In this document: positions 6,703 through 10,819 of the stretch, in pieces
How the letters are laid out: each line of letters begins with the position of its first letter
Numbering within the stretch: position 1 is the stretch's first letter
Origin: an uncultured Rhizobiaceae group bacterium
GTDB lineage: Bacteria > Pseudomonadota > Alphaproteobacteria > Rhizobiales > Rhizobiaceae
DNA: 10,819 bases
Reading direction: 5' to 3'
Assembly (NCBI GenBank): GCA_938009335.1
Contig: CALLHT010000079.1
Coordinates: 1-10,819 of the forward strand
The notes under the pieces: model-generated
The model's input: the letters and a program-made list of their open reading frames with translations, nothing else
Databases searched by the model: none
What the model was told of the DNA's origin: nothing
Program-made: the position numbers and the translations under genes

Positions 6703-6708
6703 GAGGAG
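6703..6708 (+). promoter_or_regulatory. Ribosome binding site deciding the start at 6719
   Basis: GAGGAG lies ten bases before ATG 6719. The earlier in-frame ATG at 6683 has no such motif and would put 12 extra residues before a complete signal peptide. A weak candidate promoter (TTCGCT 6657-6662, 17 bases, ATTATG 6680-6685) would place the transcript start downstream of 6683, also favouring 6719. Confidence 0.6.
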
Positions 6709-6718
6709 TGTTGGGCAC

Positions 6719-7387
6719 ATGTTCAGACTATTACCCATTCTGTTTTTTTGGCTTTGCGTGGATCTTGCCCATGCGCAAGGGTGTCCTGACTTTTACCGTT
6801 TCGTTGATTTTGGCCTTGTTGGCAATGACGGGAAAACCTATCGGGGAGGAACCACATTCCGGGCTGAAGATTTTAATGGCGACGCACTCTTGATTGAAGA
6901 AAAAACCACGTGCCTTCCGGTTTCAGATATTGCAAAAGACGGGCACGGTAATCCGATCCCCGTTGTTTCCAGTATCAACTATGATCCTGAAAAAACGGGC
7001 GAAGATTTTGATGAACTACAAGTTTCTGCGGTTCCTGACACCGGAGCGCTGGCCACGAACAACGCCACATCCCATCAAAAGAGATTGGGCCAAGACGGCG
7101 TGAAAATTACACGTGGTTCTGACTTTCTTTGCGCATCCGAAACCGTTTCAAAGACATTGAGCTGTCAGCTTGTCTCTCCTTATCCGGGAAACATTCCGCT
7201 GGTTGTGTATTGCGAGTTTAAAACCTGCACAATGCCGGTTCTGGCCATCAATCCGATGTTGCACGTTAGTGCGCAGTGGAGCATTGAGAACAGTCTTTTA
7301 CTAAACCCTCAATCTGCGGGCAGTAAATTCGCGCGGAAGGTCAAACAGGTTCATGATTTTCTAAAACCGCTTTCGGCTGATTTGTAG
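6719..7387 (+). CDS. Secreted protein of unknown function with six cysteines in the mature part
   Basis: This 222-residue protein starts with a signal peptide (MFRLLPILFFWLCVDLAHA) with likely cleavage between Ala19 and Gln20. The mature part has six cysteines, at 22, 65, 138, 149, 165 and 170, an even number that would suit three disulfides in the periplasm or outside the cell. It opens with GCPDFYRFVDFGL, followed by a DGKTYRGGTTF segment that may form beta strands, a charged middle rich in Asp and Glu, and a basic C-terminal helix (FARKVKQVHDFLKPL). There are no further membrane segments, no lipobox and no catalytic motif I can name. I do not recognise the family. The gene stands alone, divergent from the DoxX-like gene and convergent with the MarR gene 55 bases downstream. 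The CDS is supported by the signal peptide, the Shine-Dalgarno and a long undisturbed frame. Confidence 0.8.
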   Translation: MFRLLPILFFWLCVDLAHAQGCPDFYRFVDFGLVGNDGKTYRGGTTFRAEDFNGDALLIEEKTTCLPVSDIAKDGHGNPIPVVSSINYDPEKTGEDFDELQVSAVPDTGALATNNATSHQKRLGQDGVKITRGSDFLCASETVSKTLSCQLVSPYPGNIPLVVYCEFKTCTMPVLAINPMLHVSAQWSIENSLLLNPQSAGSKFARKVKQVHDFLKPLSADL

Positions 7388-7429
7388 TTGGATAGTCAGA
7401 GTTCCAATACTCGTGAATGGCGCTGAGGG

Positions 7430-7446
7430 TTAGGTTCTGAACCTAA
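7430..7446. repeat. Short inverted repeat between two convergent genes
   Basis: TTAGGTT (7430-7436) and AACCTAA (7440-7446) form a perfect seven-base stem with a CTG loop. It lies between the secreted-protein gene and the marR-type gene and covers the stop of the latter (7443-7445). No T-run follows on either strand, so it is at best a weak bidirectional terminator. Confidence 0.35.
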
Positions 7447-7886
7447 GTAAGATTCCCCGCTGTTCCTGCAACAAGGCGACCCAAAAGCTCAGAAAGCTTG
7501 GAGAGTTCTTCCTCTGTCCAGCGATCTTGAAACGTATATCCGGCGCGTTTTGTGAATGTTGCTTGCGCTTCAATCAGTTTGGTCTTTCCTGCCTTCGTTA
7601 ATACGACATAGGAAAGTCTCGCATCCCTTTCGTCTACTTCACGACCAAGGAGTCCAATCTTCTCAAGAGGTGCGGCCATACGCGTCACGGTTGATGCACT
7701 CACATGCATGCGCTTTGCGAGTTCTACCCTCGCTAGTCGGTTGCGAGCAGATTTTTCCAAGTGAAGCAGGAGAAAATACTCGTTCACGGAAATGCCGTGG
7801 ATAGCCGAAAACTCGCCTGACAATTTGGCTCTTAGCTCGTCTCCAGCCTGCAAAAGGCGAAGAGCGTTTGTTGTTTGTATATCCAT
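7443..7886 (-). CDS. MarR-family transcriptional regulator
   Basis: This is a 147-residue protein of normal MarR length. A winged helix-turn-helix is visible: RVELAKRMHVSASTVTRM with the recognition helix near residues 63-72, then EKIGLLGREVDERDARLSYVVLTKAG, in which the DxRD-type wing (about 85-92) is the family hallmark. Flanking N- and C-terminal helices would form the dimer interface. There is no cysteine at all, so it cannot be an OhrR-type thiol sensor; a small-molecule ligand is more likely. The gene is divergent from the ABA4-like gene, and the gap carries three palindromic TTGCAA-type sites, suggesting autoregulation and control of that neighbour. Upstream of ATG 7886 I see no Shine-Dalgarno, and a TATAAA -10-like element lies only eight bases away, so the mRNA may be leaderless. 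The ligand and full target set are unknown. Confidence 0.93.
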   Translation of the reverse strand: MDIQTTNALRLLQAGDELRAKLSGEFSAIHGISVNEYFLLLHLEKSARNRLARVELAKRMHVSASTVTRMAAPLEKIGLLGREVDERDARLSYVVLTKAGKTKLIEAQATFTKRAGYTFQDRWTEEELSKLSELLGRLVAGTAGNLT

Positions 7887-7894
7887 AGTAGGGG

Positions 7895-7923
7895 TTTATA
7901 TTGCAATAAGCTTGCAGATGCAA
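7895..7923 (-). promoter_or_regulatory. Possible promoter of the marR-type gene
   Basis: On the minus strand TTGCAT (7918-7923) and TATAAA (7895-7900) are separated by 17 bases. The -10 match is good and the -35 match is partial. Transcription would begin at or next to the ATG at 7886, implying a leaderless message. Two of the palindromes overlap the two elements, consistent with autorepression. Confidence 0.4.
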
Positions 7924-7937
7924 TGATATTGCAATAA
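7898..7937. promoter_or_regulatory. Probable MarR operator array: two identical palindromes flanking a third related one
   Basis: The 12-mer ATATTGCAATAA occurs at 7898-7909 and again at 7926-7937; each copy contains the perfect palindrome TATTGCAATA, and their centres are 28 bases apart. Between them is TTGCA-GA-TGCAA (7912-7923), a related inverted repeat with a two-base spacer. All three lie in the 90-base gap between the divergent marR-type and ABA4-like genes and overlap the predicted promoter. MarR proteins commonly bind palindromes of this size in such divergent gaps. Binding is inferred; the repeats are seen directly. Confidence 0.65.
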
Positions 7938-7976
7938 TAGTGCGAGAAATTTTTTTTAAGAGTATTGAGTATTGAA

Positions 7977-8417
7977 ATGACTTATGAAGTTTTGTTTTCT
8001 GGCGTTGGAATTTTGGCGATATGTGGGTGGCTCACCCTATTGATATCCCCTTGGGTGCCGGTCTGGTCGGACCGTATTGCCGGATATGGAATCCCGATAG
8101 GACTTTCTGTAATCTATTTGCTTATTGTTACATTGCTCCCAACTGAAACCGGCAACTTCGATAGTTTTGCGGGTATAGTAGAGTTATTTTCCGAGCCTCA
8201 AGCACTTATGGCAGGCTGGATACATTTTCTGGCTTTTGATTTGTTTGTTGGTGCTTGGATTTGTAGAAAAGCGCGGCAACAGAGCATCTCTTTCTGGCTT
8301 GTTTTGCCTTGCTTGCCAATCACATTTCTTTTCGGACCGGCAGGCTTATTAGTGTTCTTAGCCATCCTTGGCGTTAGATATGCCCGAACAGCGAGTAGCA
8401 CTCACTCAGCCGCGTAG
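7977..8417 (+). CDS. ABA4-like (DUF4281) integral membrane protein
   Basis: This 146-residue protein has about four hydrophobic segments (near 5-25, 37-55, 76-95 and 104-133). The second half matches the ABA4-like/DUF4281 family well: LFSEPQALMAGWIHFLAFDLFVGAWI is the family's central block (70-95, with invariant-looking GWxHFLAFDLFxG) and VLPCLPITFLFGPAGLLVF the last helix. The plant member ABA4 is required for neoxanthin formation; the role of bacterial members is undefined, so no carotenoid function is claimed. ATG 7977 is chosen; TTG 7965 is in frame, but an AAGAG motif sits only two bases before it, while GAG lies seven bases before the ATG. It is divergent from the MarR gene with shared operators, so probably regulated by it. 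Its last 16 bases overlap the end of the mutase gene on the other strand. Confidence 0.85.
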   Translation: MTYEVLFSGVGILAICGWLTLLISPWVPVWSDRIAGYGIPIGLSVIYLLIVTLLPTETGNFDSFAGIVELFSEPQALMAGWIHFLAFDLFVGAWICRKARQQSISFWLVLPCLPITFLFGPAGLLVFLAILGVRYARTASSTHSAA

Positions 8418-10561
8418 TTCTTGCCCCTGAACTTTTCTTTAATATGCCCCAACAGGCTTGATGCGGATTCGAGAATGTTCGTGCCGGGTCCATAGATTTC
8501 AGTCACGCCTGCCTCCTTGAGGAAGTCATAGTCCTGAGCTGGAATCACACCCCCACAAATGACGATCTTGTCTGCTGCGTTACGCTTGGCGAGTTCTTCC
8601 AACAACATTGGAGCAAGGGTTTTGTGCCCGGCCGCGTGGGAAGAGATGCCCACCACATCCACATCTTCGCTGACGGCCATATCGGCTGCTTCATCCGGTG
8701 TTTGGAATAGCGGCCCCACCACCACATCAAAGCCCATATCTTCAAAGGCGGTGGCGATGACCTTTGCGCCGCGGTCATGGCCATCCTGTCCCATCTTGAC
8801 GACCATCAAGCGCGGTTTGCGACCAAGCGAAGATTCCATATCCGCGATATCGGATTTAAGTTTCTTCCAATCTTCATCGCCTTCGAAGCCTGCTTCATAC
8901 ACATCAGAAATCACATGCGTCTCTGCTTTGTGACGGCCCCAGGCTTTTTCCATCGCGTCAGAGATTTCTCCTACTGATGCGCGGGCGCGGGCACAGGCGA
9001 CAGCAGCTTCCAGAATATTGCCTTCTCCTGTTTCTGCTACGCGGGTGAGCTGAGTAAGCGCAGCATCACATGCGGCTTGATCCCGTGATTTCTTCATGCG
9101 GGTGAGGCGGGCAATTTGTGCCTCGCGCACTTTATCATTGTCGACTTCCAGAATATCCACGGGGTCCTGATGGGTGAGGCGGAACTTGTTCACGCCTACT
9201 ATCACTTCTTCGCCGCGGTCGATGCGCGCCTGTTTTGCAGCGGCTGATTCTTCTATGCGTGCCTTTGGTAGTCCTGCCTCAACGGCCTTTGTCATGCCGC
9301 CAGCGGCTTCCACTTCTCCAATCAGCTTCCAGGCTTCTTGGGCTAGCTGATCGGTCAAGCTTTCCACGTAGTAAGAGCCTGCAAGTGGATCAACGACGTT
9401 GGTTACACCCGTTTCATGTTGCAGGATCAATTGCGTGTTGCGGGCGATGCGGGCGGATGTTTCGGTGGGTAGCGCAATGGCCTCGTCGAATGAATTGGTA
9501 TGCAGCGATTGCGTGCCGCCCAGCACCGCAGACATGGCCTCAAACGCGGTGCGCACCACATTGTTGTATGGGTCTTGCTCCTGCAAAGAAACGCCGGATG
9601 TCTGGCAATGGGTGCGGAGCATTTTTGACTTCGGGTTTTTTGGTTCAAACTCGCTCATGATGCGCGACCACAACAAACGCGCCGCGCGCAGTTTGGCAGC
9701 CTCCATGAAGAAGTTCATACCGATGCAGAAAAAGAAGGAAAGACGACCGGCAAAGGCATCGACATCCATGCCCTTGGCAAGGGCAGCACGCACATATTCG
9801 CGCCCATCGGCCAGCGTGTAGGCAAGTTCCTGCACCAGGTTCGCGCCTGCTTCCTGCATGTGATAGCCGGAAATGGAAATCGAATTATATTTGGGCATTT
9901 CCTTCGCCGTGTATTCGATGATGTCCGCCACAATCCGCATGCTCGGTTCCGGCGGATAGATGTAGGTATTACGAACCATGAATTCCTTGAGGATGTCGTT
10001 TTGAATGGTGCCGGAGAGCTTGGAGCGATCTACGCCTTGCTCTTCTCCTGCGACGATGAAAGACGCAAGCACCGGAATCACTGCGCCATTCATGGTCATG
10101 GAAACGGACATTTCATCCAGCGGAATGCCATCGAACAGAATTTTCATGTCTTCGACGGAATCAATCGCAACGCCTGCCTTGCCCACATCGCCCACGACAC
10201 GAGGATGATCTGAATCATATCCTCTATGGGTTGCAAGATCGAAGGCAACCGAAAGGCCCTTCTGTCCGGCAGCAAGGTTTTTGCGGTAGAAGGCGTTTGA
10301 TTCTTCCGCTGTTGAGAAACCGGCATATTGGCGGATGGTCCAAGGGCGGCCCGCATACATGGTCGCTTTCGGTCCGCGCAGGAACGGTTCAAACCCGGGC
10401 AGATTATCCGTGTGCTCAATGCCTGCCACGTCTTCTGCCGTGTATAGCGGCTGAACGGGAATCCCTTCCGGCGTTTGCCAGACAAGGCTCTGCGGATCAC
10501 CGCCCTTCATCTCCTTGGAAGCTAGATCAAGCCAGTCGCGTTTTGTGGGTTTGTTTGTCAT
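8402..10561 (-). CDS. scpA: Methylmalonyl-CoA mutase, single-chain B12-dependent enzyme
   Basis: This 719-residue protein (also called McmA or BhbA) converts (R)-methylmalonyl-CoA to succinyl-CoA with adenosylcobalamin, the last step of propionate catabolism. The N-terminal catalytic barrel shows TMYAGRPWTIRQYAGFSTAEESN (68-90), GLSVAFDLATHRGYDSDHPRVVGDVGKAGVA (102-132), MSVSMTMNGAV (151-161) and the active-site stretch SGYHMQEAGAN with Tyr233 and His234. The C-terminal B12 domain (about 584-705) has the base-off signature DxHxxG at Asp593-Gly598, with His595 as lower cobalt ligand, followed by SSHAAGH, GGVIPAQDY and YGPGT. The length fits the long, active subunit, usually homodimeric in such bacteria. 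ATG 10561 overlaps the stop of the carboxylase gene by 4 bases (ATGA), so the two are in one operon. All key motifs are intact. Confidence 0.97.
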   Translation of the reverse strand: MTNKPTKRDWLDLASKEMKGGDPQSLVWQTPEGIPVQPLYTAEDVAGIEHTDNLPGFEPFLRGPKATMYAGRPWTIRQYAGFSTAEESNAFYRKNLAAGQKGLSVAFDLATHRGYDSDHPRVVGDVGKAGVAIDSVEDMKILFDGIPLDEMSVSMTMNGAVIPVLASFIVAGEEQGVDRSKLSGTIQNDILKEFMVRNTYIYPPEPSMRIVADIIEYTAKEMPKYNSISISGYHMQEAGANLVQELAYTLADGREYVRAALAKGMDVDAFAGRLSFFFCIGMNFFMEAAKLRAARLLWSRIMSEFEPKNPKSKMLRTHCQTSGVSLQEQDPYNNVVRTAFEAMSAVLGGTQSLHTNSFDEAIALPTETSARIARNTQLILQHETGVTNVVDPLAGSYYVESLTDQLAQEAWKLIGEVEAAGGMTKAVEAGLPKARIEESAAAKQARIDRGEEVIVGVNKFRLTHQDPVDILEVDNDKVREAQIARLTRMKKSRDQAACDAALTQLTRVAETGEGNILEAAVACARARASVGEISDAMEKAWGRHKAETHVISDVYEAGFEGDEDWKKLKSDIADMESSLGRKPRLMVVKMGQDGHDRGAKVIATAFEDMGFDVVVGPLFQTPDEAADMAVSEDVDVVGISSHAAGHKTLAPMLLEELAKRNAADKIVICGGVIPAQDYDFLKEAGVTEIYGPGTNILESASSLLGHIKEKFRGKNYAAE

Positions 10562-10819
10562 TCTCCAAACTCCATGATCACATCATCCAGCGCCAAGCTG
10601 TCACCCGCAGCGGCATTGATCTTTGAGATCGTACATTTCTTTTCGGCGCGGAGGATGTTTTCCATCTTCATCGCTTCGACGGTTGCAAGCGGTTGGCCTT
10701 CCTGAACTTCATCGCCTTCTGAAACGGCAATCGAAACAATCAGCCCTGGCATTGGACAGAGCAGCAGGTTTGACGTGTCGGGTGCGACTTTTTCCGGCAT
10801 CATGGCGAGGAACTCAGCT
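10558..10819 (-). CDS. pccA: Propionyl-CoA carboxylase alpha subunit, C-terminal biotin-carrier domain (5' part outside the window)
   Basis: The frame is open to the right edge, so only about the last 87 residues are visible. They form a biotinyl/lipoyl carrier domain: LLLCPMPGLIVSI, then EGDEVQEGQPLATVEAMKMENILRA, where the lysine of AMKM (codon 10666-10668) is the biotinylation site, and a final GDSLALDDVIMEFGE. The preceding EFLAMMPEKVAPDTS linker is characteristic of propionyl-CoA carboxylase alpha rather than a free BCCP. The apparent ATG at 10801-10803 is internal, not the start. Its 4-base overlap with methylmalonyl-CoA mutase supports propionyl-CoA as substrate, since the mutase acts two steps later (after the epimerase). 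The biotin carboxylase domain and the PccB subunit would lie upstream or elsewhere. 3-methylcrotonyl- or acetyl-CoA carboxylase alpha remain possible but fit the context less well. Confidence 0.9.
   Translation of the reverse strand, partial: AEFLAMMPEKVAPDTSNLLLCPMPGLIVSIAVSEGDEVQEGQPLATVEAMKMENILRAEKKCTISKINAAAGDSLALDDVIMEFGE

Noticed and set aside
1..10819. Mobile element, phage, CRISPR, toxin-antitoxin or defence system
   Set aside because: No transposase, integrase, terminal repeats, spacer-repeat array, nuclease or small paired toxin-like genes are visible; all genes are assigned or stand alone without such context.

Overview
The window looks like chromosome from an alphaproteobacterium, most likely a Hyphomicrobiales (Rhizobiales) relative with moderate GC. 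This inference rests on three things: the order ctpA, divergent polysaccharide deacetylase, rppH (familiar from Brucella, Bartonella and rhizobia); a Sit-type manganese/iron ABC transporter; and a propionyl-CoA carboxylase alpha gene directly upstream of a single-chain methylmalonyl-CoA mutase. I see no IS element, phage gene, CRISPR array, tRNA or rRNA. Coding density is high, and the longest non-coding stretches are about 140-150 bases.

Layout. Positions 1-2487 (+) hold the 3' part of a C-terminal processing protease (ctpA), then a membrane-anchored YibQ-like deacetylase homologue that appears to lack its metal ligands, then the RNA pyrophosphohydrolase gene rppH, which overlaps the deacetylase gene by 4 bases. 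Positions 2484-5964 (-) hold sitABCD, a complete periplasmic-binding-protein ABC importer. Its genes are packed head to tail behind a promoter that carries two Fur-family-like palindromes. Positions 6103-6570 (-) encode a small four-helix DoxX-like membrane protein. Positions 6719-7387 (+) encode a secreted protein with six cysteines in its mature part that I cannot assign. Positions 7443-7886 (-) encode a MarR-family regulator, divergent from an ABA4-like (DUF4281) membrane protein at 7977-8417 (+). The short gap between these two contains three TTGCAA-type palindromes. Positions 8402-10819 (-) hold methylmalonyl-CoA mutase and the C-terminal biotin-carrier part of propionyl-CoA carboxylase alpha.

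How the genes work together. SitA captures Mn(II) or Fe(II) in the periplasm, SitC and SitD form the channel, and SitB hydrolyses ATP. The operators suggest repression by a Fur/Mur-type metal sensor. PccA with its partner PccB (outside the window) makes methylmalonyl-CoA from propionyl-CoA, and the B12-dependent mutase converts it to succinyl-CoA. The MarR protein probably controls itself and the ABA4-like gene from the shared operator region.

Most of the window is ordinary housekeeping and accessory metabolism. The parts least explained are the MarR/ABA4-like pair with its operator array, the secreted six-cysteine protein, and the double operator at sitA. I found no convincing evidence of an entirely new multi-gene system.
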